From Owenia fusiformis (Eukaryota > Annelida > Polychaeta > Sabellida > Oweniidae), in assembly GCA_903813345.2 (NCBI GenBank), contig CAIIXF020000009.1, forward strand, positions 37,877,759 through 37,941,758: DNA of 64,000 bases, written 5' to 3'. Shown here in pieces: positions 51,401 to 55,376 of this stretch. Position numbers and translations under genes: made by a program. Below the pieces are notes generated by a model that worked only from the letters and a program-made list of their open reading frames with translations, searched no databases and was not told where the DNA came from. Within the stretch, counting starts at the first letter, position 1; every line of letters begins with the position of its first letter.

Positions 51401-53974
51401 AGTTGATTATTATCCCAACAAACAAACTTTTGAAGGGATATGGTGACGCCCTTTGTCCGTTTGTTTGGCATATTTCAATCGAAGGTATTTAATAATATAT
51501 TAAGATTTTGAAATTATAACAATCTTTAATTCCTAAATTACAACAAAAGTTACTAAATAAAATTACTTGAAATGTAGCATTTCAAAGTCTGCCAATATAC
51601 AGTACATACAATGTATTGTACATATACATTTACCCAGTAAGATATGTATGTAATCATGTACGTATCTTGGTGTATAATCATCCATGATAATTTATATGTA
51701 TTGGTCTGATAAATAATGTTGTACGTTTTCAATATTCATCCAAAATATACTCAAAACTATATCAATACATGAAATATACCTTATGATTAACATCTGAATA
51801 AGTATTTGCAATATACAATATATTATACCACTCTAAGTCCAATTACAGTTGTATAACATGGGTCTATAACAATGATATACAGTGGAGAGTGGTATATCGT
51901 TATCGTATACAACTCCTCCGTATACACTCCAGCGTATACCACTGTAGAAGAGCATTCTGGGAACTAATGAATAAAAAAATCATGAAAATGTTCAGGATTT
52001 CCTGGAATCAAGTGACGTCATAAATGGTTCGAGATCAACATCAGCATTATTGAGTTGGCTATGGGATATTTTTATGATTGTGTTCGAATCAACTGTAATT
52101 GAATTTAGAGTGGCATAATAAGATTATATAATGGTTCATTCTGTATATCGTGCATTTTATACTCTCGTGAGAATATAATATATTCACTCGTTCGCTACGC
52201 TCACTTGTGAATATATCATATACTCACTCGAGTATAAAAACGATATACAGAAAGAACCATTATATAACCTCATATTACATAGCTAGACTTGCAAACATAT
52301 GGATTATTGTGTAACTGATTTTGACCATCCTCCCACACCTATCTGAGCCAAACTTGAGCCTATTCATAGTCCCCGAGTACGGACACCTGCGCACTCTATA
52401 TAGTTTCACACACACTTAAAACTTTAACATCTTGTTCAACTCACTTCATTTTACATCTGATTAGGTTTTGGACATGTTGGCTCAGTCATGGCAGCCATTT
52501 TGAATGTCAGTGAGCGATAATACTTACTATCATATTAATAAGGTGTTCTTGCGTTGTCATAATTAAACTATTATTAAATACCTTATAAGTAATTTCAGAT
52601 CGCCTGAATTGTAAAACCCATATCACCATTCACAATTGGGATTAGCCACTCCGTGGAGTTACTGTTTTCCAGTTTATAATGTATTAAACATTGCAAAACA
52701 ATGTTGACACACTAAAGTAGGATATTTAATGATGACATAAAATTGTATCGTATCAACACAAAAACAATTAAATAATTGTAACTCCACAAATGGTTTGACA
52801 TCCTCTTTTGTATATTGTTGCATTGTTTAATTTTCATTGAGGATGATATGATAAACATTTTGTTGTATTCACTATTGGTTTATGTCGATGCATCCTATTC
52901 AAAATATAATATAAATGCAAGTACATGTATACACGTCAGTATTAAATATTTGTTGGGTCTTCATTTCACATATTATTGAAATAACTCGGGTTGTTCCTTT
53001 TGGTTTCAACACAACTTTTCAGAAATTCACTCTTCTGATAAAACTATACAAACCACCTGAAAACTCATAATTTTTTATTCTAAATTCAATTCATTTCATT
53101 TTATGAAGTGAGTGAAACTGAAAAATGAAAGCAATATGAATATTGATCCACGTTGAATCATTTTATATTTTCAGGCTATATTCAAAGAGATGATGCTTTC
53201 ACAATACCTAAACGTACTTATCCAAGTTCTCGTACACAAGTCACATGACCTTCTCCAGGAAGAGATCGGCCTTACCATATATAGTATGGCATCTGTAGAC
53301 TTTGACCGTTTCTATAGTGAATTCCTCCCACAATTCCTCAGAGAGGTTGATGGATTGGATGAAAGTCAGAAACGGATTTTGGGAGAAAATTTCAATAAAG
53401 ACAGAGTGAGTTATTTAAAAAGGCTATGAGTTAATCCAAAGAATGAGCTAAAATATGGGACCCGTACACTTAAATAACAATAACAAATGATATAAACAAT
53501 ATAATGTCTTGAAAATCTTAGATTCCCTAACTTTTCTTGTTTTGATAGATTTCCAACTACATGTAGATTTGTAACTTTTGAAACCATTTCTTTATTATAT
53601 TTCACTATATTGCCCGCAGAAATGACATTACAAGTATTATTACCACCGTTAACGACCAGGACTGAAACAGCAAGAAAATCTACGCACTGAACGATATCTA
53701 GTTTCCCGGGGAAAATTGCCGGTCGTTAAATGAATTCTCGACCAGTCTGAAATGCATTCTTGACCACCACTATGACATCACATATTGCTCAGGTCGATAT
53801 AGTAAAATTGATCCATCACAGATTACTTAACATACAAATTTTAGTTTCATATTACTTTATCTATACTTTCAGGATCTTCCATCTTTCACCTCAAGTGTAC
53901 ATAGGTTTGTGAATGACCTGAGGTTCTACAGACTCTGCAATAGTAGCCTGCCTGCAGGGTCAGTGAGGTTCTAA
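400..53974 (+). CDS. XPO6: Exportin-6 (22 coding exons, all but the initiator codon)
   Basis: Exportin-6 is the importin-beta family receptor that, with RanGTP, exports profilin-actin complexes from the nucleus. The 22 exons are 400-490, 952-1064, 16372-16569, 17172-17331, 17755-17889, 18167-18605, 18937-19173, 19563-19671, 19907-19999, 20396-20622, 20891-20983, 21246-21393, 21617-21763, 22237-22426, 22773-22931, 23468-23582, 24025-24084, 24852-24963, 25293-25448, 25893-25991, 53175-53405 and 53873-53974. All have GT/AG boundaries and agree in phase, giving 1137 codons before TAA; vertebrate XPO6 is about 1125 aa. The protein aligns with known XPO6 from its N-terminal importin-beta-like segment (ASDEASLRALEGLM) to its C-terminus (FYRLCNSSLPAGSVRF). 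Introns 2 (15.3 kb) and 20 (27.2 kb) contain nested genes. No internal stop or frameshift was seen. The initiator Met lies outside the recognised exons. Confidence 0.97.
952..1064 (+). CDS. XPO6: XPO6 exon 2
   Basis: Acceptor AG at 950-951, donor GTAAGT at 1065. Encodes EELLNNFSQQKDAWRHC and following residues of the first HEAT-like helices. The following 15.3 kb intron holds the three vWD-like genes. Confidence 0.96.
1065..1800. other. XPO6 intron 2, left part
   Basis: No gene or ORF of note. A short ATGT microsatellite grading into ATTT repeats lies around 1507-1536. Confidence 0.5.
1801..2395 (-). pseudogene. Decayed small secreted-protein-like gene
   Basis: Read on the minus strand, a Met followed by a signal-peptide-like stretch (MNLCLFNVVLASSMVAIA) starts near 2385. 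The frame is then broken by stops, while protein-like sequence continues (YQFDPICVNKFKGLRSVISE). After a frame change an 82-aa open stretch follows at 2049-1801 that reads like real protein (RNCDVEWGCIVQAYTPQAMY). I do not recognise the family. An unresolved intron is possible instead of decay, since an AG precedes the last segment. It lies in XPO6 intron 2, antisense. Confidence 0.35.
2665..3990. repeat. Interspersed repeat with 161-bp internal tandem units
   Basis: The left end is a small hairpin (CCCCACCACA...TGTGGGG), then a GTCTGTCTGTCCGTCCGTACG simple run. Four or more tandem units follow with a period near 161 bp; the marker TGGCATTCTGGGTAAATG recurs near 3361, 3522, 3683 and 3847. The right end reads GGTGGGGACATATTGT, echoing the left end in opposite sense. 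Degraded pieces occur at 29445-29520 and 52418-52510, so this is a dispersed family. Confidence 0.8.
3991..4841. other. Spacer upstream of vWD-like gene 1
   Basis: AT-rich, no ORF seen. Around 4140-4380 a motif (GACAAAGG.GTTGTGGT and variants) recurs two or three times. The last bases (ending 4847) look like a 5' UTR exon, because the donor context GGTAAGCTAATATT is shared with the sequence upstream of gene 2 (9961). Confidence 0.4.
4968..7102 (+). CDS. Secreted vWD-like protein, copy 1
   Basis: Four coding exons, 4968-5844, 6122-6399, 6612-6737 and 6917-7102, join in phase into 488 aa. The ATG at 4968 starts a signal peptide (hydrophobic to about residue 24). An acceptor at 4940-4941 and a matching donor at 4848 suggest a 5' UTR exon. 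Residues about 35-292 form an N-terminal cysteine domain I do not recognise, closing with CKHC...YCMNDFCPPV...C. The C-terminal 190 residues resemble a von Willebrand factor type D domain: RTFDG at its start and LQGICGNFDGD near its end. The acidic tail is WFDYNADNILTDLYDYGY. An AATAAA lies at 7104-7109. The gene lies inside XPO6 intron 2 on the same strand. It is probably extracellular; the function is unknown. Confidence 0.9.
7104..7109 (+). terminator. Poly(A) signal of vWD-like gene 1
   Basis: AATAAA begins two bases after the stop codon, implying a very short 3' UTR. Confidence 0.6.
7600..8180 (-). mobile_element. 3' remnant of a LINE reverse transcriptase ORF
   Basis: On the minus strand the frame reads KSEWHKLVLGRVRYTQKLNL and continues through one in-frame TGA (7806-7808) into KKCLICNSGEIKTLEHFTIF and a following Cys. 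The C-x2-C...H-x4-C pattern is typical of the zinc-binding tail after reverse transcriptase in many LINEs. Only this tail is present and it is broken, so it is an inactive 5'-truncated copy. Confidence 0.6.
8235..8665. repeat. Direct repeat flanking a 280-bp insert
   Basis: About 75 bp (CTGTCTAAATCACT...CTGCTTCAGAAATGGT) occurs at 8240-8310 and again at 8592-8665 with some differences. The intervening piece ends in AATAAAG-like sequence. It may be a retro-insert or a local duplication. Confidence 0.5.
8666..9960. other. Spacer upstream of vWD-like gene 2
   Basis: No ORF or strong repeat recognised; AT-rich. The end of this stretch is a likely 5' UTR exon of gene 2 whose donor (after 9962) shares GGTAAGCTAATATTTT with gene 1. 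Confidence 0.4.
10097..12502 (+). CDS. Secreted vWD-like protein, copy 2
   Basis: Exons 10097-10985, 11476-11747, 11980-12105 and 12305-12502 join into 494 aa, with the same intron positions and phases as copy 1. It has a signal peptide to about residue 25, then the unrecognised cysteine domain (CRTFNHILYELYGPIWAAPL near the start; CKHC...YCMNDFCPPV at the end). The vWD-like part begins at RTFDG and contains LRGICGNFDGN. The encoded protein is clearly a recent paralogue of copy 1, with the longest runs of identity around residues 250-285 and in the last exon. An acceptor at 10076-10077 marks a 5' UTR intron. A possible poly(A) signal is AATAAA at 12952. Function unknown; secretion is inferred. 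Confidence 0.9.
12503..12958. other. 3' flank of vWD-like gene 2
   Basis: Probable 3' UTR and spacer; no ORF. AATAAA at 12952-12957 is the first perfect poly(A) signal after the stop. Confidence 0.4.
12959..13335. repeat. Minisatellite, about 57-60 bp units
   Basis: Six or so imperfect units containing GTAGACCACAATATACAT and ATGTTAATGATTGTGGTTAT in alternation. No coding potential seen. Confidence 0.75.
13686..15410 (+). pseudogene. vWD-like protein, copy 3 (in-frame stop, divergent)
   Basis: Exons 13686-14580, 14746-15053 and 15150-15410 join in phase into 487 codons, one of which is a TAA at 13941-13943 (codon 86). Everything else looks intact: signal peptide MQFALSLVWVLVTVNVGLTQ, the cysteine signature CDKC...FCANDFCPPV, a vWD-like RT with TFDG and CGNFDGN, and good splice sites. 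It is much more divergent than copies 1 and 2 and lacks their third coding intron (the residues around YGLK are continuous). Translation could restart only at 13980, without a signal peptide. It may be a pseudogene, a null allele or a read error; I cannot distinguish these. Poly(A) signal AATAAA at 15460-15465. Confidence 0.75.
15411..16371. other. XPO6 intron 2, right end
   Basis: 3' flank of vWD-like copy 3, then featureless AT-rich sequence up to the XPO6 exon 3 acceptor at 16370-16371. Confidence 0.5.
16372..16569 (+). CDS. XPO6: XPO6 exon 3
   Basis: 66 codons, phase 0 at both ends. Encodes the stretch from NLINKQWIGQ to HFYPDFFSNILQ, in the importin-beta N-terminal region. Confidence 0.97.
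16570..17171. other. XPO6 intron 3
   Basis: Plain intron sequence; no ORF, repeat array or hairpin noticed. Confidence 0.6.
17172..17331 (+). CDS. XPO6: XPO6 exon 4
   Basis: Follows GCTTTAG; donor GTAATT after a split codon (phase 1). Contains TASEELACPREDLSIARKEE, very close to vertebrate XPO6. Confidence 0.97.
17755..17889 (+). CDS. XPO6: XPO6 exon 5
   Basis: Encodes VLEAILERHRHLVTATPPPS and a serine/proline-rich linker. Phase 1 at both ends. Confidence 0.95.
18167..18605 (+). CDS. XPO6: XPO6 exon 6 (largest)
   Basis: 439 nt. Includes CLAHLFSWIPLSSMITPSLL and LGVLAMNCVNELLSKNCVPQ. The donor GTAAGG at 18606 is read from GAAGA/GTAAG; the last codon is completed by exon 7. Confidence 0.97.
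18937..19173 (+). CDS. XPO6: XPO6 exon 7
   Basis: Encodes YVEKFTEFLRLFVSIHLRRF through DIWTVFLDYLQTKL. Donor GTAAGA at 19174. Confidence 0.97.
19563..19671 (+). CDS. XPO6: XPO6 exon 8
   Basis: Ends in the acidic XPO6 signature QFRYNQSQLEELDDETLDDD, followed by donor GTAAGA. Confidence 0.97.
19907..19999 (+). CDS. XPO6: XPO6 exon 9
   Basis: 31 codons, SQTEWQQFLRHCLEVIARIS onward, phase 0 at both ends. Confidence 0.96.
20396..20622 (+). CDS. XPO6: XPO6 exon 10
   Basis: Encodes ENECRRLHCSLRDLSSFLQS and flanks. Donor GTAAGG at 20623, split AGG codon. Confidence 0.97.
20891..20983 (+). CDS. XPO6: XPO6 exon 11
   Basis: Encodes LIHVCAYGSKLKLFEIHSSA onward. The donor is the second GT of AGTGTAAG (20984). 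This choice restores the VHAQ codons with exon 12. Confidence 0.94.
21246..21393 (+). CDS. XPO6: XPO6 exon 12
   Basis: Encodes HAQALAALKAYSHWLAQFGV through VPLISKQ. Donor GTAGGT at 21394. Confidence 0.97.
21617..21763 (+). CDS. XPO6: XPO6 exon 13
   Basis: 49 codons. Its 3' end and donor site are copied in a 61-bp tandem duplication just downstream (see 21714-21835). Confidence 0.96.
21714..21835 (+). repeat. 61-bp tandem duplication of XPO6 exon 13 end and donor
   Basis: Units 21714-21774 and 21775-21835 differ at about four positions. Each contains the end of exon 13 and a GTGAGT donor (21764 and 21825). The unit length is not a multiple of three, and reading through the first donor meets TGA, so use of the second donor would truncate the protein. 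Confidence 0.92.
22237..22426 (+). CDS. XPO6: XPO6 exon 14
   Basis: Encodes LVYRSLSNYLLLPWPNMSEA and NHSSFIKQLTSAYRQLK. The donor GTAGGA at 22427 gives a phase-1 end that fits exon 15. Confidence 0.94.
22773..22931 (+). CDS. XPO6: XPO6 exon 15
   Basis: Encodes AVPCVQKTLEVLTDIINSIS and KKICYQSLQDLVQTTLTMFP. Phase 1 at both ends. Confidence 0.96.
22997..23282. mobile_element. Hairpin MITE-like element in XPO6 intron 15
   Basis: Imperfect terminal inverted repeats. The left arm starts GACTATCCAGCC and runs to TAGAGATTTGATA; the right arm reads TATCAAATCTCT to GGCCTGGATAGTC. Arms are about 90 bp with a short unpaired centre. No ORF, so a non-autonomous element. Confidence 0.65.
23468..23582 (+). 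CDS. XPO6: XPO6 exon 16
   Basis: Encodes LFQSLRVQMGVPFTEQTIQT, a strongly conserved XPO6 segment. Confidence 0.97.
24025..24084 (+). CDS. XPO6: XPO6 exon 17 (60 nt)
   Basis: Encodes QQLADTILHESNTGHKIVE. Donor GTAAGT. The following intron contains a large hairpin element. Confidence 0.95.
24223..24787. mobile_element. Foldback hairpin element in XPO6 intron 17
   Basis: Arms of about 170 bp begin CACAGCTGGATGACTC on the left and end GAGTCATCCAGCTGTG on the right. Inner nested palindromes use the same themes (ATGACACTAACTC and GAGTTAGTGTCAT; TTAGAATGAC and GTCATTCTAA). No ORF. It ends about 65 bp before exon 18. Confidence 0.75.
24852..24963 (+). CDS. XPO6: XPO6 exon 18
   Basis: Encodes FLSILQVIVGEPGSNFKRFL and ICMDQIYPVIAE. 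Donor GTGAGC. Confidence 0.96.
25293..25448 (+). CDS. XPO6: XPO6 exon 19
   Basis: 52 codons, including LFHNWRYFFKGTVLTALHSK. Phase 0 at both ends. Confidence 0.97.
25893..25991 (+). CDS. XPO6: XPO6 exon 20
   Basis: Encodes SFGQSFLQPDIGVFKQNLET onward. Donor GTGAGT at 25992 opens the 27-kb intron that holds the antisense glycosyltransferase and TIMP genes. Confidence 0.97.
26538..26543 (-). terminator. Poly(A) signal of the glycosyltransferase gene
   Basis: AATAAA on the minus strand, about 40 bases past the stop codon. Confidence 0.5.
26583..28495 (-). CDS. DXD-motif glycosyltransferase, type II membrane
   Basis: Exons 28495-27928 and 27175-26583 join across a split codon into 386 aa. The first GT/AG intron choice makes LEILQ-EYGGVYIDTD, the hallmark of the sugar-binding DXD domain (GT32-like, related to alpha-1,4-glycosyltransferases). 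Residues about 16-34 form a signal anchor after a basic N-terminus, so the enzyme should sit in the Golgi membrane with a lumenal catalytic part. The catalytic D-T-D lies near residues 197-199. NIVHYIWMQ marks the domain start, and later residues include DQLANGIIFAKPHAPFLKIW. It probably transfers a hexose from a nucleotide sugar; donor and acceptor cannot be read from the sequence. It is antisense within XPO6 intron 20, with its own repeat-filled intron. Confidence 0.9.
27420..27770. repeat. AGGTCA-type repeat in the glycosyltransferase intron
   Basis: Tandem diverged units with AAAATCATCTACAAGTTATC and TCAGAAGTTCAAATCTGACT, the same family as at 36994, 40570 and 62563. Confidence 0.75.
28496..30117. 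other. Spacer between glycosyltransferase and TIMP-A
   Basis: Presumed promoter side of the glycosyltransferase. A short repeat of GTGATATCCAACT and variants lies at 28548-28640, and a degraded piece of the 161-bp repeat family at 29445-29520. No convincing exon. Confidence 0.4.
30127..30132 (-). terminator. Poly(A) signal of TIMP-A
   Basis: AATAAA on the minus strand, about 50 bases after the stop codon. Confidence 0.5.
30185..37824 (-). CDS. TIMP-like metalloproteinase inhibitor A
   Basis: Seven exons on the minus strand (37824-37701, 36959-36862, 36329-36230, 35805-35776, 31523-31399, 30766-30655, 30315-30185) join in phase into 239 aa. The signal peptide (residues 1-24, ending SSLA) is followed directly by CSC. 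In TIMPs this N-terminal Cys-X-Cys chelates the catalytic zinc of matrix metalloproteinases. The mature start CSCMRIHPQEAYCSADF is typical. The netrin-like fold continues with ILGRVISHV, FTVKVIADYK, ALCGVYLQD and YILIG. The C-terminal cysteine domain begins CKCEICRFPDDC and ends in CTWNLPRQWWKC...CSVPGC. Exon 4 is a 30-nt microexon absent from TIMP-B. Intron 4 carries an LTR retroelement and intron 5 a MITE. The gene lies antisense in XPO6 intron 20 and probably acts outside the cell on matrix remodelling. Confidence 0.9.
30870..31272. mobile_element. MITE with 25-bp terminal inverted repeats
   Basis: The left end GTCAAAGGACGATTCTCGGT is matched on the right by its inverse ending at about 31272. 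Inside, two diverged copies of a segment beginning ATCTAAATGAGC/GTCTAATTGAGC lie in tandem. The corresponding place in TIMP-B (46560-46575) reads as an empty site, so insertion followed the duplication. Confidence 0.8.
31713..32144 (-). repeat. 3' LTR of the retroelement
   Basis: 432 bp, TG...CA on the minus strand. It differs from the other LTR at, for example, the AAGCAACTA/AGGCAACTA and GTAAATAA/GTGAATAA positions. Confidence 0.88.
32455..32690 (-). repeat. Short tandem units inside the retroelement
   Basis: ACACCATTTAAGGCTATGAG-like units of 20-22 bp repeat imperfectly. The 105-aa minus-strand ORF over them (SLKWCTHSLTWCTYSLKW) merely mirrors the repeat. Confidence 0.65.
32820..33728 (-). 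CDS. Zinc-knuckle/coiled-coil protein of the LTR element
   Basis: 302 aa starting at Met 33728. Residues 49-62 form a CX2CX4HX4C zinc knuckle and residues 72-86 a second CX2CX4HX5C knuckle, as in retroelement nucleocapsid regions. Residues about 140-245 are rich in charged heptad-like sequence and should be a coiled coil. The knuckles near the N-terminus are unusual for Gag, so this may be a rearranged Gag-like protein. It is the only ORF of the element. Confidence 0.7.
   Translation of the reverse strand: MEKKISETLGTMTNIMSSFFEHLDKMRSDLENINGYLFRDTQYSSIQTCWFCKIPGHHKATCKRYKMARHYCSLCATYGHRNKDHCEPTTNTNCIKIPNNMHPDLKTASVQTKKIKETDKPNHSKYSQTQTFDMDKYITAVKNYKKIESELYGQKHGNDIYREKIRTMETDTADLKLQLKSQKKRILSLEEELTAYATNDQKADLNPDHLISQLQESQKLITSLQSRNNEYSTMIRDMNAKLDNQLQRNILVGKCDYATNSTDSNLDLWKLGLHMFGMPRIAPSKCKTKTTEQPFDNTICRS
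33927..35245. mobile_element. 1.3-kb foldback DNA transposon inside the LTR
   Basis: Begins CACAGGGGCTTGTC and ends with the inverse GACAAGCCCCTGTG. Inverted arms of about 485 bp (33927-34412 and 34758-35245) are nearly identical. The target duplication AAAACACA (33919-33926 and 35246-35253) is 8 bp, as for hAT and P superfamily transposons. The 345-bp centre has a 95-codon open frame on the minus strand and no transposase, so the element is non-autonomous. Confidence 0.9.
34464..34751 (-). CDS. 95-aa ORF in the foldback centre
   Basis: Starts with a good initiation context (AAAAATGGCC) and fills almost all of the unpaired centre of the foldback. It has no similarity that I recognise (MAEYPVFYAHAQKRKYFIPT at its start). 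It might be a captured host exon or a chance ORF. NRF1-type TGCGCATGCGCA sites lie at 34717-34728 within it and in similar form at 34474-34482. Confidence 0.3.
   Translation of the reverse strand: MAEYPVFYAHAQKRKYFIPTIQNDSNYFSAVGLVPNERLLPRNGKHISKMRVICFITKGKYSRNIRCIMGRDWCEIMNASDIYLEKYVVIAHAFI
36994..37650. repeat. AGGTCA-type repeat in TIMP-A intron 1
   Basis: Starts TATGTCACCTTC...GTGACATATTGTTATGG and ends GAGGTGGTGACATTTTGTCATG. In between are tandem units of TGACCT and AGGTCA half-sites with spacer sequence. The clearest composite is at 37310-37346. Confidence 0.85.
38127..38162. repeat. A-rich (AAAAT)n tract
   Basis: Low-complexity run of A with interspersed T. Confidence 0.8.
38163..39654. 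other. Duplicated XPO6 intron sequence, left copy
   Basis: Matches 51400-53174 in order, including TTATTATCCCAA.GAACAAA and the sequence before XPO6 exon 21. No ORF. Confidence 0.7.
39655..39728 (+). pseudogene. Truncated copy of XPO6 exon 21
   Basis: The acceptor TTCAG and the first 66 bases match exon 21 (53175 on) with one substitution seen. It diverges after GTACACA and reaches an in-frame TGA at 39721-39723, giving AIFKEMMLSQYLNVLIQVLV then HT. AATAAA follows at 39728-39733. It is the right-hand edge of the segmental duplication and could in principle act as a premature terminal exon. Confidence 0.92.
40219..51139 (-). CDS. TIMP-like metalloproteinase inhibitor B
   Basis: Six exons on the minus strand (51139-51013, 50009-49930, 47525-47426, 46818-46691, 46445-46334, 40325-40219) join in phase into 217 aa. 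The signal peptide is almost the same as in TIMP-A and is followed by CSCRGRHIPQNAYCSADF, keeping the N-terminal Cys-X-Cys expected to bind the protease zinc. Inner parts are ILGKVIRHVKTKGRKIFTVN, LCGVSLQNNKNYILIG and VYKAVLNGFKKLYKANCKCE, and the end is CTWNLPWQWWKC...CSVPGC. The 30-nt microexon of TIMP-A is not found; its absence keeps the frame. The last intron (5.9 kb) and intron 2 are filled with repeats. The gene is antisense in XPO6 intron 20. Secreted protease inhibitor by family; targets unknown. Confidence 0.9.
40570..40805. repeat. AGGTCA-type repeat, short copy
   Basis: Same units as at 36994 and 62563, ending GTAGGTGGTGACATTTTG. Confidence 0.75.
41069..41248. mobile_element. Short dispersed repeat, MITE-like
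   Basis: Begins CAGTGTTCTCCACAGGATT and ends in CTGGGGAGATCACCACT, a loose inverted match. Internal GTGGGTGCA/GTAGGTGCA motifs recur. Confidence 0.45.
41981..42300 (+). repeat. Inverted repeat pair, left arm
   Basis: About 320 bp beginning ACTCTAGTAGCTCATGCTGG. It matches 45425-45742 in reverse orientation with a few differences. A 62-98 codon frame is open in both arms (MLVEYALLCPEIFSSEIIYV), but no known domain is seen. Confidence 0.85.
42850..43035. mobile_element. Small element with CAGGCCCGTAG ends
   Basis: CAGGCCCGTAGCCAGG at the left and GGGGCTACGGGCCTG at the right are inverted ends around a G-rich core. It resembles the hAT-like non-autonomous elements common in invertebrates. No clear target duplication. 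Confidence 0.6.
43053..43797. mobile_element. Foldback element with 140-bp arms
   Basis: Left arm 43053-43195 and right arm 43660-43797 are inverted near-copies (ATCCATATATTCTGATAAAA in both senses). The inside holds a 125-aa minus-strand ORF (43159-43536) that I do not recognise and that overlaps the arm. Probably non-autonomous. Confidence 0.7.
44186..44343 (+). CDS. Exon-like ORF, unassigned
   Basis: A good acceptor (TTTATTCAG, AG at 44184-44185) precedes a phase-1 open stretch: NGIIHSTRDIKVKSKQLNQD, then ARFMVVINRKIDQTYYCN and a stop at 44341-44343. It looks like protein, but no partner exon or family is recognised. It lies on the + strand inside TIMP-B intron 5. It may be a captured or decayed fragment. 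Confidence 0.3.
44470..45228. repeat. Higher-order tandem repeat, about 42-bp and 30-bp units
   Basis: About 19 units built on TATTGAGAGTACCTCCCATA. Long units end in CCAATTCCCC or CCAAATCCCCC, short ones in TATTGGGG. The order long-A, short, long-T repeats four times. All six frames are open for long stretches, which reflects the repeat rather than a gene. Confidence 0.95.
45425..45742 (-). repeat. Inverted repeat pair, right arm
   Basis: Reverse-orientation partner of 41981-42300. The pair encloses the 43-45 kb repeats. Confidence 0.85.
45743..45996. mobile_element. Hairpin MITE next to the inverted repeat
   Basis: The left end has ATCCTCCGATCACAGGG and TACCCCCTGCTATAA. The right end has the inverses TTATAGCAGGGGGAAG and CTTAGGAGGATGC. 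No ORF. It abuts the right arm at 45742. Confidence 0.7.
48003..49765. repeat. G-rich imperfect tandem array
   Basis: Five or so units of roughly 300-450 bp share CTAGAAAATTTTACAATTTT, GATGCTATTTGGTGCTTTCT and long G runs. The array starts GCAGGCCCGTAAGACAC and ends ACGGCCCTGACATG, an inverted echo suggesting it grew inside a CAGGCCCGTA-type element. Runs of G suggest G-quadruplex formation. ORFs here are chance. Confidence 0.8.
50010..51012. other. TIMP-B intron 1
   Basis: AT-rich intron with no ORF or clear repeat; it lacks the AGGTCA-type array found in TIMP-A intron 1. Confidence 0.5.
51820..52131. mobile_element. MITE with about 30-bp inverted ends
   Basis: TATTATACCACTCTAAGTCC on the left is matched by TAGAGTGGCATAATAA on the right, with CAATTACAGTTG and CAACTGTAATTG inside. 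GTATAC-rich centre, no ORF. Confidence 0.75.
52134..52268. repeat. Palindromic hairpin
   Basis: TATATAATGGTTC...CTGTATATCG pairs with CGATATACAG...GAACCATTATATA. It is directly adjacent to the preceding MITE. Confidence 0.75.
52418..52510. repeat. Fragment of the 161-bp repeat family element
   Basis: AAAACTTTAACATCTTGTTC...GGCAGCCATTTTGAATGTC matches 2925-3010. Confidence 0.75.
53175..53405 (+). CDS. XPO6: XPO6 exon 21
   Basis: 77 codons, including VLVHKSHDLLQEEIGLTIYS. A truncated copy of its first 70 or so bases lies at 39655-39728. Confidence 0.97.
53873..53974 (+). CDS. XPO6: XPO6 exon 22 (terminal)
   Basis: Encodes DLPSFTSSVHRFVNDLRFYR to the C-terminal SVRF, then TAA at 53972-53974. 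Confidence 0.97.
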   Translation, partial: DLPSFTSSVHRFVNDLRFYRLCNSSLPAGSVRF

Positions 53975-54600
53975 CTACAAGTTCACCCCGTCTCTGGTGG
54001 GAGGTTTCAGCCCCTTTAAAGTGGAGCTTGCACATGTTGAGACTTGAACCATTTTAATATGTAATTTTAATTTAGACCTCAAGCATGAAGTTGCATATTA
54101 AAACACATGAACTCTTTATTGGTCATTTTGCTATAATATCCTTGAGCTCTAAACTAAAATATTGTGTATTATCATTTTAACAGTGGTGACCCCAAGATTT
54201 GAATTCATAGATTCAGGCTTCCGATATGATCACAAGCCAAAGTATAATTTGAGACATGACAACATGGACGATATAATCTGATTGTTTTGCCATTAGATAT
54301 TGCCAAAGGATCAATCAAATTGAGCCACATTTTATGCCAGAAAATGGTATGTATTCGTATATGTACAGTACTTGTAAATGTATTTAAAATACCTACTTGT
54401 GAGAGATGTAGAAATGATGAGATACCAGTAGTTCTACCCCTGGTAAGATAGCATGGATGTAAACAGTACTAAATAGACAATCTTGATGTTCCTCTTAATA
54501 TGTAGATTTTGTCTGCTTAACTTTTATAGCTATTTCAGTTCATATTAAGTCAAAATCTTCTAAGTTGATTTTTCCATATACTTCAGTCAGTTTAAGGATT
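53975..54600 (+). other. XPO6: XPO6 3' UTR and flank
   Basis: No ORF. No perfect AATAAA in the first 600 bases; ATTAAA near 54097 is the first weak candidate, so the 3' end is not fixed here. Confidence 0.5.
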
Positions 54601-54602
54601 CT

Positions 54603-55150
54603 GATATTTTATTATCCCAACGAACAAAGTTCGGAGGGATATAGGGAATGCCTCCATCCGTCCGTACGTCCGTCCGTCCGTCTGTCCATCCGGCCAATAA
54701 CTCAAATACTTTTGACCCGATTTAATTCATATTTTGTACACATATACCCAATGGGGGTAGAAGTTCTGCTCGAAAACTGATTTTCAAAATGGCCACTCAT
54801 TAAAAAATGGCGGCCATTTTAGTGCCGATTTTACAGTCATTTAGGTACTGCATATAAAACCTTTATAGCAATATGTTTTAAATGTAAAAAAGTTATATAG
54901 GACATTGATTAAGCTAGAAATGTAAATAAAGAAGAAATACATGGCAGCCATTGCGCGTCATTTTATGATTTTTGCTGTAACTTGAAAAGTATTTGAGCGA
55001 TTTTGTTCATATTTGGTATGTGAATACTACAAGCATGGCACAATGTCTCATGACATTTTGGGTAGTAGGTGGCCATTTTTACGTGTGTTATTTAACATTC
55101 TTTCACAAGACAAAATCGTATGGAATAACTTGCGATAAGCTAGTTATTAA
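54603..55150. repeat. Dispersed repeat starting TATTATCCCAACGAACAAAG
   Basis: A CCGTCCGTACGTCCGTCCGT simple run is followed by units with GCGATTTTGTTCATATTTGG and ACATTTTGGGTAGTAGG. Related sequence lies at 61235-61500. Confidence 0.75.
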
Positions 55151-55376
55151 GCTTGTTATTATGGTCTTACTAGTGGTTATTATTGAGTAATGGTACAGGT
55201 ATTCGATATGGTATTGCAGCTTACACTTAAGTAATGGTACACGTATCCTTGGATTTTAGGCCCGAATACCGAGGTTTATTTTTTTAATTATCGTGTATTA
55301 TTATTTTTTGTTGATATTAGTTAACCATCTAACTATTGGCATGATATGATAACCTTGTTATATTAATATAGCGCAT
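55151..55376. other. Spacer without recognised features
   Basis: AT-rich; TAATGGTACA.GTAT occurs twice (about 55188 and 55234). Confidence 0.4.

Larger units (their letters stand above)
40150..53255. repeat. Segmental duplication, right copy (TIMP-B)
   Basis: Corresponds to 30118-39728. It contains TIMP-B and ends in the functional XPO6 exon 21. It is longer than the left copy because of its own repeat insertions at 41-46 kb and 48-50 kb. Confidence 0.85.
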
